A DNA stretch of 52,454 nt, taken from assembly GCA_026985075.1 (NCBI GenBank), contig JALSQX010000036.1:1-52454 (forward strand). Reading direction: 5' to 3'. The stretch comes from Blastocatellia bacterium (GTDB lineage: Bacteria > Acidobacteriota > Blastocatellia > HR10 > J050). Shown here one piece after another: positions 43,548 through 52,049 of the stretch (the first letter of the stretch is position 1; each line of letters begins with the position of its first letter). Below the pieces are notes generated by a model, which searched no databases, had not been told where the DNA came from, and saw nothing but the letters and a program-made list of their open reading frames with translations. The translations under genes and the position numbers were made by a program.

Positions 43548-44072
43548 ATGAAACGAAACACACGATCAAAGAGGTATCCTTTGGTGAGCCAACGGTGGTT
43601 GGTTCTCGCCGCCATCGGAATCGGACTGGCCATTGCCCTGTATTGGACGCGTCACGAGGATCGACCGGCATCCCCGGCACAGACGGTTCAATCGGAATTC
43701 ACACCCATATCTCCAGAGAGTGCGGAGCGCGTGCCTCCCTTTCATCCGACGGTCGAGGCGGCCAGACCTCTGCCACGGACGCTTCCGGCGAGCTGGTTCC
43801 GCAACCCGTTGGTGGCACGAGCCTATGCCATCGCCGAGCGCCTCCCCGAAGTTCTCGTCCAACAACCCTGTTATTGCTGGTGCGATCAGTTCGGTCACGG
43901 CAGCTTGTTGGATTGTTACGCCTCGGATCATGGTGCGACCTGACTGATCTGTATCAAGGAGGTGCTCCTTGCCGACCAGATGACGCGAAGTGGGAAAACG
44001 CCGGTCGAGATTCGTCAGGCCATCATTCTCGGCGATTGGAAAACTATTGAGTTGATTCCAGGAGAACATTGA
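43548..44072 (+). CDS. CYCXC-family selenoprotein (in-frame TGA = selenocysteine)
   Basis: AAGGAGG precedes ATG 43548. N-terminal anchor (WLVLAAIGIGLAIALYW), then QQPCYCWCDQFGHGSLLDCYASDHGAT and a TGA at 43941-43943. Past that TGA the same frame continues LICIKEVLLADQMTRSGKTP, then VEIRQAIILGDW, stopping at 44072, which is the normal C-terminal part of CYCXC/PCYCGC proteins (usually C-x2-C after DHGA). The TGA takes the place of the first cysteine (residue 132, C135 follows), and a SECIS-like hairpin sits right after it. A naive call would end the gene at 43943. Lipid-anchored or membrane-bound redox protein; function unproven. Confidence 0.85.
43955..43971 (+). promoter_or_regulatory. Putative bacterial SECIS hairpin
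   Basis: CAAGGAG-GTG-CTCCTTG: a perfect 7-bp stem with a GUG loop. The first loop base is G, 18 nt after the TGA (43941-43943). Known bacterial SECIS elements have a loop G roughly 16-37 nt after UGA on a short stem, which this satisfies. It lies inside the coding sequence. Confidence 0.75.
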
Positions 44073-44112
44073 ATTGAGGAAGGCATCATCACCACTTTTT
44101 CTGGAGGATATC

Positions 44113-44496
44113 ATGACGAAAACGCTTTCCCTGGTCACCGCCTTCTTCCTCTTGATGACCGGCGCCTGGGCGCTGGGGCACGAGCCTCACGAACCCAAGG
44201 CCAAAAAAGTCACGCTCATCGGCGAAGTCATTGATACGGTGTGCTACGTCAGCCATGAGTCGCGTGGTCCAGAGCATGCGCCATGCGCCCGCGCTTGCGC
44301 CGAACAAGGGATCTCGCTGGGCATTCTGGAGGAGAAGACGGGCAAGGTGTACATCTCCCTGCCCGTCGATCATACCAATCCCAACGCCAAACTGATGAAC
44401 TTCATCGCCCAGCGCGTGAAAGTGACCGGGACGGTCTTCAGCCGAGGCGGACTGACCGGCATTTATATAAAGACGGTCGAACCCGCCGCCAAATGA
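44113..44496 (+). CDS. Small periplasmic protein, unknown family
   Basis: 127 residues; GGAGG five bases before ATG 44113. Signal peptide (LSLVTAFFLLMTGAWALG) and a histidine/proline start of the mature protein (HEPHEPK) that could bind metal. Then VTLIGEVIDTVCYVSHESRG, a cysteine pair region PCARACAEQGISLGILE, and beta strands VKVTGTVFSRGGLTGIYIK resembling an OB-fold. It lies 40 bp after the selenoprotein and may work with it. Not identified further. Confidence 0.8.
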   Translation: MTKTLSLVTAFFLLMTGAWALGHEPHEPKAKKVTLIGEVIDTVCYVSHESRGPEHAPCARACAEQGISLGILEEKTGKVYISLPVDHTNPNAKLMNFIAQRVKVTGTVFSRGGLTGIYIKTVEPAAK

Positions 44497-44502
44497 GAGA
44501 AG

Positions 44503-45705
44503 ATGAAGAGCGTCACACACAATATGATCCGGGACCACGAGATCTCCGAGAGACGATGGACTGGCCTCGGAGCGGGCATCGTGTGGAGGCATGGGATGGT
44601 CTTCTCCATGCTGATGGCTTGGATCGTTCTCGGGGTGGCCGCCTCTCCTGCTCTTTCAATTCCACCCATCCAGACAGCCCTTCCAAAAGGCGAACCCCCC
44701 TCCTCTGGAGCAGGGCTCGGACCATCCCCGAGAACGGTCCAACGATGGAGTCGACAACTTCACGCGCGGTTGGATCGAGCGGCGGCAGCCGCCGAAGTCA
44801 TCATTCAAGCGAGCCCATTCTATCGTCGAGCCGAAGCACTGATCGAAGCCGGCCGGCGCGCCGATGCGCGCCTTCAACTGGAACGGGCTCGGGCCATTGT
44901 AGATGAAGCCCGCTCCACCCTCGGAGACGAGCCGCTGTTGCAGCACTTTGCTCACCAACTCGAAGCGCGGCTGGCTCCGTCTGCTCCCCACACGGAGACG
45001 CGCATCGAGTCGTGGACGTTCAGCCGCATGGCCGGTTCCCCCACTCAGATGAAGGAAGCGGAACGGCGCATCGGCGCCGCGCTGGTTCAATTTCAGACGC
45101 GCTATCGACGACTAGTCCAGCAAGCCCTCATCCGGTTGCAGCCCCTGCGTCACGCGATGGAGCGCATTCTTCGCCAGGAAGGGATACCCGTGGACCTCAT
45201 CGCCGTGGGGCTGGTCGAAAGCGCATATGATCCCCGAGCCCGGTCCCGAGCGGGCGCCAGAGGCATCTGGCAGTTCATCGAGCCGACCGCTCGTCGATAT
45301 GGGCTCATCCATCGAGACCAGGAAGATCGGCGAGACGAGCTGGTCGCCTCCACGCGGGCGGCGGCACGATATCTGCGGGATCTTCACCGACGATGGGGAG
45401 ATTGGCTCTTAGCCTTGGCGGCCTATAACGCCGGAGAAGGGCGCGTCGAGCGGGCGATTCGCGCCACGGGCACTCGGGACTTCTGGGAATTGGCGCGACG
45501 CCAGGCGCTGCCATCGGAGACCATCGACTATGTTCCTCGCATCCTGGCCGCCATTCGTATCTTGAAGCGACCGCGCACATACGGATTCGTCGCATCCCAT
45601 ATCGATCGCGGAGCGTTCGCCACGGGCAGCCGAAATCGATACCACGATCCAGAGACGGACCGTGCGTTGCTTCATCTTCATTTCGGGAGGGATGAACGGA
45701 GATGA
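44503..45705 (+). CDS. Lytic transglycosylase, SLT domain
   Basis: 400 residues. A membrane/signal segment (GMVFSMLMAWIVLGVAASPAL), a helical region with an LERAR-type coil, then the Slt domain: DLIAVGLVESAYDPRARSRA with catalytic glutamate in VES, GARGIWQFIEPTARRYG and LLALAAYNAGEGRV. Resembles MltD-type enzymes without LysM repeats. It cleaves peptidoglycan to 1,6-anhydromuropeptides. Its stop overlaps the next gene. Confidence 0.9.
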   Translation: MKSVTHNMIRDHEISERRWTGLGAGIVWRHGMVFSMLMAWIVLGVAASPALSIPPIQTALPKGEPPSSGAGLGPSPRTVQRWSRQLHARLDRAAAAAEVIIQASPFYRRAEALIEAGRRADARLQLERARAIVDEARSTLGDEPLLQHFAHQLEARLAPSAPHTETRIESWTFSRMAGSPTQMKEAERRIGAALVQFQTRYRRLVQQALIRLQPLRHAMERILRQEGIPVDLIAVGLVESAYDPRARSRAGARGIWQFIEPTARRYGLIHRDQEDRRDELVASTRAAARYLRDLHRRWGDWLLALAAYNAGEGRVERAIRATGTRDFWELARRQALPSETIDYVPRILAAIRILKRPRTYGFVASHIDRGAFATGSRNRYHDPETDRALLHLHFGRDERR

Positions 45706-46499
45706 TCACAAGGATGAAAACGAAAGCCATCATCATAAGCCTGATGACGGGCGCGGTGGCCCTGGTTCTCGCCGAGCCGGCACTCGCTCAACCATTTGAA
45801 TTCTCCGTCAAGCACCGTCACGTGCTTCGCCATTGTCGGGGGACGCTGATCATCGGTCCGGAGACGATTCAGTATCGAACCTCTCGCAAAAAAGATGCTC
45901 GCATCTGGCGCTACGCGGATATCAAGCGCATCGAAATCCGCTCGCCTCGCGTCATTCACATCGTCACTTACGAGACTCAGGGGACAGTGTGGAGCACGAC
46001 GCGCAGGTTTGAATTCAAGTTGTTGGACGGAGAGATCACGGCAGCGGTGAGCGATTTTCTCTTGCGGCGCGTCACACGACCTTTGGTCCTCAGCGTGCTA
46101 CCGACCATCGAGCGCCAGCCCACATTCGTCATTCCGGCGAAACATCGGCACCGCCGCGGAGGCTGTGAGGGGCTCTTGAAAGTATATCCCGATGCCCTCG
46201 TCTTCGAATCGCAAAATCCCAGGCACACCCGATACTGGCGTTACCAGGATATTCAACAGATCGGTCGGTTTGGGCCTTATCGATTCGAAGTCGCTACATA
46301 TGAACATCAGATGGGAGGTCCGGACCGCGTGTTTCATTTCGAACTCAAGGAGCGGCTGGACGATCCGATCTATGATTACCTCTGGGTGCGCGTCAATCGA
46401 ACGAAATACTATCCCTACGAGCCGGAAGAACCCATTCGGGCCACGCCGACTAAAGAGGTGGTCCGCATCTCCACCACCAGAAGGGCATCCCAGAGGTGA
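45702..46499 (+). CDS. Secreted protein with two PH-like repeats
   Basis: 265 residues with a signal peptide (AIIISLMTGAVALVLAEPALA). Two similar ~85-residue units: FSVKHRHVLRHCRGTLIIGP...IWRYADIKRIEIRSP and VIPAKHRHRRGGCEGLLKVYP...YWRYQDIQQIGRFGP. The pattern C-x-G-x-L-x(9-12)-Y/F-x(8-12)-WRY-x-DI is typical of acidobacterial PH-like (bacterial GRAM/SHOCT-linked) domains. Each unit keeps one cysteine. Function unknown. Start overlaps the previous stop by 4 bases. Confidence 0.82.
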   Translation: MITRMKTKAIIISLMTGAVALVLAEPALAQPFEFSVKHRHVLRHCRGTLIIGPETIQYRTSRKKDARIWRYADIKRIEIRSPRVIHIVTYETQGTVWSTTRRFEFKLLDGEITAAVSDFLLRRVTRPLVLSVLPTIERQPTFVIPAKHRHRRGGCEGLLKVYPDALVFESQNPRHTRYWRYQDIQQIGRFGPYRFEVATYEHQMGGPDRVFHFELKERLDDPIYDYLWVRVNRTKYYPYEPEEPIRATPTKEVVRISTTRRASQR

Positions 46500-46524
46500 G
46501 ACCGATGACCAGGGATGGTGACCC

Positions 46525-47601
46525 ATGAAACCCCGGTTGGCGTTGGGATTGCGCTGGAAATTGAACCTCCTCTTTGGCGCCATTCTGTTGGTGACCATGA
46601 GCGCCTTTGTGGGCCTCGATCTCTACCACGAGCGACGATCCTTGATGATCGAAAGAGCGCATCACCTGGAGACATTAGCCCGGCACCTCGCCTGGTCGAT
46701 CCGGCGTGCTGAGACCCGAAATCGAGAGGAACTCCTCATCCACTATGAGCGCGCACTCAATCACACGGGGAGGGAACATTACCGCGCCCTCATCCTCGAT
46801 GCCCGATCGACCATCGTGGCGGCGACCGACCCGCTTCTTCTCGGCACGCGCCTGGAAGGAGCATCGGCATTGGCGAACTACGAGACGTTCCCGAGCGCGC
46901 CGCCCGCTCAAGTCTTCATTCGAGATACTTCGGAGATGGTCGTGACCTTCCCCGTCTTCATTCCCGGCGGAGCGAGATCCCAGGCGGGCCAACTGTTGAC
47001 CATCCTCATCGCTGGTCCACTGACCGACATTGGCACCACGCTGACGGCGTCCTTGATCACCCATTCATTTCATCTCCTGGTCACCGCCCTGGCCATGATG
47101 TTGGCCATCAACGTGGTCCTCTCCCGATTCCTGTTGCGACCGATTGAGCTTCTCTCAGTCAGCATGAGACAGATGGAGCGCGGCGACTGGAAGGGCGATC
47201 TTCCTGTCAAGACCGATGATGAAATCGGGCAACTCCTCAAGGCTTTTAATCGGCTGGGACGACATTTAGAGGGCACTATTCGTCGGCTGATGAGAGCCGA
47301 ACGGCTGGCGTCATTGGGCTTAGTCGCAGTGTATTTGAACCGGGAATTGAGACGGCCCATCGAGCGCATTCGAGCCAGTGCCAAGTATCTCTGCCAGCAC
47401 AACGCGTTCGATCAAGAATCGGCCCGGGCCGTGGGATGCATTTTTGATCAGACGGAGAGGATGTTCGCCATCAGCGAGAAATTCAACCAGGATTTCACCA
47501 CCCTCCTCGAAGACCATCGCACTCAATCTGGTGATCCCGATGACCCGGAGAATGAGGATCAAGCCGCCATACCGGTCAATCACGCACAACCCGTTCGATA
47601 G
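46525..47601 (+). CDS. Membrane sensor-like protein with HAMP and degenerate kinase segment
   Basis: 358 residues. Helix 1 (LNLLFGAILLVTMSAFVGLDL), an extracytoplasmic sensor of ~130 residues, helix 2 (LLVTALAMMLAINVVLS), a HAMP domain (RFLLRPIELLSVSMRQMERGDW) and a segment like the kinase dimerisation helix: RAERLASLGLVAVYLNRELRRPI. In kinases this reads ...GELAAGVAHEIRNPL; here the phosphoacceptor histidine is asparagine. There is no ATP-binding domain. It could be a signalling scaffold or a dead kinase fragment that works with the adjacent VWA protein. Confidence 0.85.
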   Translation: MKPRLALGLRWKLNLLFGAILLVTMSAFVGLDLYHERRSLMIERAHHLETLARHLAWSIRRAETRNREELLIHYERALNHTGREHYRALILDARSTIVAATDPLLLGTRLEGASALANYETFPSAPPAQVFIRDTSEMVVTFPVFIPGGARSQAGQLLTILIAGPLTDIGTTLTASLITHSFHLLVTALAMMLAINVVLSRFLLRPIELLSVSMRQMERGDWKGDLPVKTDDEIGQLLKAFNRLGRHLEGTIRRLMRAERLASLGLVAVYLNRELRRPIERIRASAKYLCQHNAFDQESARAVGCIFDQTERMFAISEKFNQDFTTLLEDHRTQSGDPDDPENEDQAAIPVNHAQPVR

Positions 47602-47603
47602 GA

Positions 47604-48539
47604 ATGACCGTGAGATGCATTCCGCCTCATCCCCTCCATAGCGTCCTCGGAGCCATGGCCCTCACCGTCATGGTCCTATCGAGCGATCTGCCAGGGAAAA
47701 CCGAAGTCCGCGATCGATCCCAGCGCCAACCGATCATCAATCTGGACAGCGAGCTGGTCGTCGTAGATGTCACCGTCACGGATGCTCAGGGCCGGCCCGT
47801 CATCGGTCTGAAGAAAGAGAATTTTCGCGTGTATGAGGATCACGTTCTCCAGGAGATCGTCTTTTTCGACACCAGCGATCATCCGGTGAGTATCGGACTG
47901 GTGCTGGATCGAAGCATGAGCATGATGGACATGCTCGATGACGTTCGTGCTGCCGTCACAGCCATGGTAGAGGCCGGAACGAAAGAGGACGAGATCTTCC
48001 TCATGGCGTTCAATAACAAGGTGGAGCGGCTCTCCCCATTCACGATCCAGGGAGCGCCATTGATGCGATCAGCAGAGCAGCTCACCGCCTCCGGGCCGAC
48101 GGCGCTCTATGACGGCATCCGGAAAGGATTGGCCTATGTGATCCATGGGCGACACCGAAAGAAGGCCCTCATCGTCGTCACCGATGGGATGGATAATAGC
48201 AGCAAGATCACGCATTCCCAGCTTCGGAGTCTCGCCAGAGAGCGCGGCGTGCCCATCTATATCATCGGCTTGTCATTGGCCGCCGCCCAAATAAGTGATT
48301 TGTCGGAGATCACCGGTGGGAAGCTCTTCTATGCCTTCACGCCGCCGACCATTCGCCAGGCTTGCATGCGCATCTCGGTCGAACTTCATCAACAGTACAC
48401 CTTGGCGTATTATCCGCGAAAGCCACTTCGAGAGGGAGAATGGAGAACCATTCAGGTCGACGTCGTAGGTCTCGCCCCTCATGCTGGGCAACAGGTTCGA
48501 TTCAAGAAGGGCTATTATGTGAGACGGCCATACAAGTGA
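47604..48539 (+). CDS. VWFA-related secreted protein (acidobacterial type)
   Basis: 311 residues, ATG 47604, two bases after the previous stop. N-terminal hydrophobic signal (VLGAMALTVMVLSS), the preface typical of the acidobacterial VWFA-related family (SELVVVDVTVTDAQGRPVIG, ENFRVYEDHVLQEIVFF), then the VWA domain with MIDAS residues DRSMSM, SGPTALYD and VTDGMDNSS, and a closing LHQQYTLAYYPRKPLREGEW. Such proteins are abundant in Acidobacteria and support the host assignment. Probably extracytoplasmic protein binding. Confidence 0.9.
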   Translation: MTVRCIPPHPLHSVLGAMALTVMVLSSDLPGKTEVRDRSQRQPIINLDSELVVVDVTVTDAQGRPVIGLKKENFRVYEDHVLQEIVFFDTSDHPVSIGLVLDRSMSMMDMLDDVRAAVTAMVEAGTKEDEIFLMAFNNKVERLSPFTIQGAPLMRSAEQLTASGPTALYDGIRKGLAYVIHGRHRKKALIVVTDGMDNSSKITHSQLRSLARERGVPIYIIGLSLAAAQISDLSEITGGKLFYAFTPPTIRQACMRISVELHQQYTLAYYPRKPLREGEWRTIQVDVVGLAPHAGQQVRFKKGYYVRRPYK

Positions 48540-48583
48540 TTGAAGGTCCGACTCCTCCGACGGCGGATCACACTCTGATTCCC

Positions 48584-48690
48584 ATGGGAGATCACCCCTG
48601 TGCCAAAGCACCCACCGAGGATGAAAATGAGGCAGCGCAGGCTGGTCGCTTGCGCCACATCCTGCTTTCAGGGGGGTGACCAAGCAATCC
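48584..48690 (+). repeat. Dispersed repeat element, copy E
   Basis: GGGAGATCACCCCTGTG, CACCCACCGAGGATGAAAA, then the hairpin region GCGCAGGCTGGTCGCTTGCGC-like (48634-48654) and CTTTCAGGGGGGTGACC. Same block order as copies C and F. It lies between the VWA gene and the convergent TrmO-FmdE gene. Confidence 0.6.
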
Positions 48691-48801
48691 CCTCCCGCCA
48701 ACAGACAGTCGCCGAGCGTCTTCAGCGGGATGATCTTCACCCACCCGGGCGAGCCGCGCCATGTCGAGATGGTCGCTCGGCCCCGGGGGATCGTCCATCG
48801 C

Positions 48802-49692
48802 TCACTCATGAGCGCTTCTCAACGGGCGAGGATCGCGTTCTCCGCCAGAATGCGATTCATCGAAGGAGTGAAATTGAAAAACGCTCGACTCCGCCGCCGC
48901 CAGGACGTCTTCGAATGAACGGGATGGTGGTATGACCAGCGTGTACACGTATCGACGTAACCCATGGGCCAGAATGACGGCGTCGCGATCGTGGAGTCCG
49001 AAGGTGCCTCGACCGAAGCCGACGTTGAACAAGGCCATCAACGTATCGATCAGACATCCTCGCGCCTGAGGGGCGATGACTTTCAATCCTGGAGGATCGC
49101 GATAATCGAAGAGGACCGAACGAGCGTGTTCCACAATGCGAGCGGCCAGCGCCAATCCGCCACATCGCTCGCCGTGGAAATTCTCCGCTTCGATGAGCAG
49201 GGCGGCGAGGGCAGCATCTCGGCTCGCCGGTCGGCCGATTGGCTCGTTGCGCACGGCGGCGATGGCATCGAATCGGCGAAAGTAAGGCTTCATATCGATC
49301 ACCGGCGTGCCATCGACGAAATCGAGGCGATCCACCCGAATGCGATTCCCCTCAATGGCCACAATACGGACGGCCGAGAGACCGATGGGATTGGGCCGCG
49401 TCGGCGAGCGCACGGCGAACACGCCATGGAGTCCGGCTTCGCCCTGATCGCGCACTCCTCGCGGAGTGACCAGGAGCTTATCGCGCCCCGCTTCATGCAA
49501 CCAGGCGAGCACCCACAGATGGCTATGCTTCTCCAGATGACGTAATCCAGCCGTGTACGCATCAAATACTTCGATGAGAGCCGGTACACCCAATGTGGGC
49601 ATATCCGATCGCTGTTTCACCGATGAGCGAACGACGCCGATGGGGTTCACCGTGATCTCTGACACGTCCTCTTCCTCCTCATCCGATGACAT
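48802..49692 (-). CDS. TrmO (TsaA-like) domain fused to FmdE-like domain
   Basis: 296 residues. Residues ~10-145 are the TrmO/TsaA barrel, with VNPIGVVRSSV and the signature FAVRSPTRPNPIGLSAVRI; TrmO uses SAM to methylate t6A37 in tRNA. Residues ~165-275 resemble FmdE (formylmethanofuran dehydrogenase subunit E): AENFHGERCGGLALAARIVEHA, IAPQARGCLIDTLMALFNVG and GRGTFGLHDRDAV. FmdE-like domains bind metal through H-G-x-x-C. The combination is unusual; the methylated substrate of the fusion may not be tRNA. Confidence 0.82.
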   Translation of the reverse strand: MSSDEEEEDVSEITVNPIGVVRSSVKQRSDMPTLGVPALIEVFDAYTAGLRHLEKHSHLWVLAWLHEAGRDKLLVTPRGVRDQGEAGLHGVFAVRSPTRPNPIGLSAVRIVAIEGNRIRVDRLDFVDGTPVIDMKPYFRRFDAIAAVRNEPIGRPASRDAALAALLIEAENFHGERCGGLALAARIVEHARSVLFDYRDPPGLKVIAPQARGCLIDTLMALFNVGFGRGTFGLHDRDAVILAHGLRRYVYTLVIPPSRSFEDVLAAAESSVFQFHSFDESHSGGERDPRPLRSAHE

Positions 49693-49707
49693 GCTCTCCC
49701 AGAGAGA

Positions 49708-50544
49708 TCATTCATTGAGTCCAAGACGGGAGAGTAACTCCACAAACCCGGAATCCACGCGCAACCGGTCCAGTTTGGGATCTACCTTCAATCACACCAG
49801 CCATCCACTTCGATCTTCGTATGCCTTCTCCAACCACTCCAGGGCGTGATCACGCTCGTCAAGCTCAGCATAAATGATGGCGATCACGTATGGCGAGACG
49901 TATCTTCGTGCCGATCGTTTCTTCGCTTCGTCGATCATTCGAAGAGCCTCTGCTTGCTGGCCCGCCACGGCGTAAGCATGGCCGAGGAGCGCCCAAAAGC
50001 TGGGATCATCATTGTCGTGAGCGAGGACCTGGCAGAACTCCGCAACGGCCTCCCGGGACATCCCCCTCTGTTCGTATGCCCAAGCCAGCTTGATGCGCGC
50101 CGAGAGGAAATGGGCGTCCATCTCCAGCGCCCTTTGACAGGCTTCGATGGCTCGATCGTAGTGACGTTCGAAGTACAGAACCCATCCGATATTGGTATTG
50201 ATGATGAGGGAGAGCGGATCGAGTTCACGAGCTTGACGCAGCTCTTCATGGGCTTCTTCAAATCGTCCCATCCCCGCCAAATACAACCCGTACCAATGAT
50301 GTGCTGGAGCACAGCTCGGATTCAATGCGATGGCTCGTCGAAACGCCCGTTCAGCGTTCTCCCACTCCCAGTCATAGAACGTGTGCGTGAATCCTAACGA
50401 GGCGTAGGCGTCCGCTAACGTGCCATCGATGTCCAACGCCCGCTTGGCCGCTGCTTTAGCTCGAGGAGCTGCCACGCGTGGGAGCATGACGTCACCGAGG
50501 ACGAATTCCCCGAACCGATGAATGGCTGATCTCTCGCCCGTCAT
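49708..50544 (-). pseudogene. TPR protein fragment with in-frame stop
   Basis: From ATG 50544 the frame encodes about six TPR-like repeats (AYASLGFTHTFYDWEWENAE, NPSCAPAHHWYGLYLAGMG, INTNIGWVLYFERHYDRAIE) and stops at TGA 49792-49794 after RSGWLV. The next codons in frame, LKVDPKLDRLRVDSG...LLSRLGLNE, are the usual C-terminal end of acidobacterial winged-helix/TPR regulators; a tryptophan-to-stop change explains the break. The N-terminal DNA-binding or kinase domain is missing too. An extended -10 promoter is still present at 50568. Confidence 0.75.
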
Positions 50545-50567
50545 AATAATCTCACAAATTCCTCACG

Positions 50568-50576
50568 ATTATATCA
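50568..50576 (-). promoter_or_regulatory. Extended -10 promoter for the TPR remnant
   Basis: The minus strand reads TGATATAAT (TGn-TATAAT), 24 bp upstream of ATG 50544. No clear -35 box at 17 bp. Confidence 0.45.
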
Positions 50577-50655
50577 TGGTTTCGTCAAGACTTTCACAGT
50601 CATTTTCCGTAGATTGGGGTTGTCTCACCCAGAGCTCATAAGGAGGAACTCGGAC

Positions 50656-50976
50656 ATGGGGCGGACCAAAGAAGTCATGATCACCTATCATCGCCGGCGC
50701 ATGCGTAAACGTCGGAGGCGAAGGATCAATATCTGTCCTCTCTGCGGAGGCCGTCTGGACAGGATCACGCTGGCGACCGCTGTTGAGTTCACGAGAATCG
50801 ATCAATCCACTCTCCAAGAGTGGATCACTCTGGGAAAGTGTGCTCGTCAGAGGATTCATCATCGCTTTCCTTTTTCTGATCCTCTTTCAACCGCGACTAC
50901 GAGGGGTACCATCTCTATCTCGGGAACCATCCAGATGAGGATACTCCTGGATGGAGTGAAGAAGCTCAGGGACTGA
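50656..50976 (+). CDS. Small zinc-finger/HTH protein
   Basis: 106 residues; AGGAGG nine bases before ATG 50656. An arginine-rich N-terminus (YHRRRMRKRRRRR) is followed by a zinc knuckle ICPLCGGRLD and a helix-turn-helix ITLATAVEFTRIDQSTLQEW. The layout resembles the protein at 27227. Residues past ~65 are probably not ancestral, because the DNA from 50889 on codes in another frame for an unrelated secreted protein remnant. A second zinc ligand pair is not obvious. Confidence 0.6.
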   Translation: MGRTKEVMITYHRRRMRKRRRRRINICPLCGGRLDRITLATAVEFTRIDQSTLQEWITLGKCARQRIHHRFPFSDPLSTATTRGTISISGTIQMRILLDGVKKLRD

Positions 50977-51945
50977 CCCATGACAACAGTCATTGGTTCA
51001 TCAACCAGAGAGATGCTCTATGGAAAATCCCGGTCGATCAGAACCTCGCCTCACTTCCCTCCCCGGGTACCGCGGGTGTTGAACGGGTTTTGCTAGGGTT
51101 CATACCCAGCTTACTTTTGCTGGTTACAACCACTTCGGCGATCCCAGCTATTACACCTTCGGCGGCCAAGGCTACATTCTAATCCCCATCGAAGGCGGTC
51201 CCCCGGGCCTGGCCGTGTTCAGAGCCGATGCGCTCCAATACGTCGATCATGCGCCGTTCGCAGGGCAAGCTCACGCACCGTGGGTCGCCGTTGATCCTCA
51301 AGGACGTATAGCTCCAACGACGACGATGTCGCTGCCATCAATAAGTATGTCATCACCTGGAATGCGCTGAGGAACAGCCGGAATCTGATACTTTCAAAAG
51401 CACCTCCCCTCCCTCTCTTCGATGAGGCGGGCTCTCCCGTTCGACTTCAAGGCGTGCAGGGAGGAGTGATCTCACCAAGCGGACGGTTATTGTATGTGGT
51501 GGCCAATGGCATCCACGTGTTCGACCTTTCAACCGGCAAGAGAATCCAGCGATCGACGAACGGATATGGATATTTCAATTACGAGTTCCACCCCGGTGGC
51601 ACCATCCAAGAAGAGCCTGAAGGAATCACGATCTGGGATCTGGATGACGGTCGCGCCCTGGGCATCAGGGGTCAGCTTCACGTCTTGTTGCTGGACAACG
51701 ATTGGCCCGATGACGACGACGTTTATGTGAAACACTATACGCACACGATCTACGTTGACGGAAAACACAGTGGTGATGAAGGAGGTCGGCCCTGGGATCC
51801 GTTCAACACAGTAGAGGAAGCCCATAATCTCGCCTGGGATGGGGCCCGGATCAAGATCAAGGCCGGATCGTATCCCGAGACGTTGAGGATCTCGAAACGG
51901 GTTGAAGTCGTCGCCGATGGGGGAACAGCCACCATCGGGCAATGA
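50889..51945 (+). pseudogene. Decayed secreted beta-propeller/beta-helix-like protein
   Basis: Protein-like segments continue through three frames. 50889-~51090: NRDYEGYHLYLGNHPDED, then SHWFINQRDALWKIPVDQN. About 51101-51305: FAGYNHFGDPSYYTFGGQGY and HAPWVAVDPQGR. About 51305-51945: SSNDDDVAAINKYVITW, SPSGRLLYVVANGIHVFDLS and IKIKAGSYPETLRISKRVEV, the last like the start of a right-handed beta-helix. At least two frameshifts separate them and the beta-helix is cut off at 51945. The last open piece (51454-51945, 163 codons) could still be read but lacks a signal peptide. Confidence 0.7.
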
Positions 51946-52049
51946 CGCTCTACGACCGAGAGGTGGAACCTGGAGCGCACGCCTCCGGCAGGCCGCTTCT
52001 CAGAGATGAGCGAAGTGGGCGGGACGCCGGCGCTCCCAGAGGATTGTTG

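Noticed and set aside
49792-49794. TGA in the TPR gene as a second selenocysteine codon
   Set aside because: Homologues have an aromatic residue there, no cysteine context, and no SECIS-like hairpin follows.
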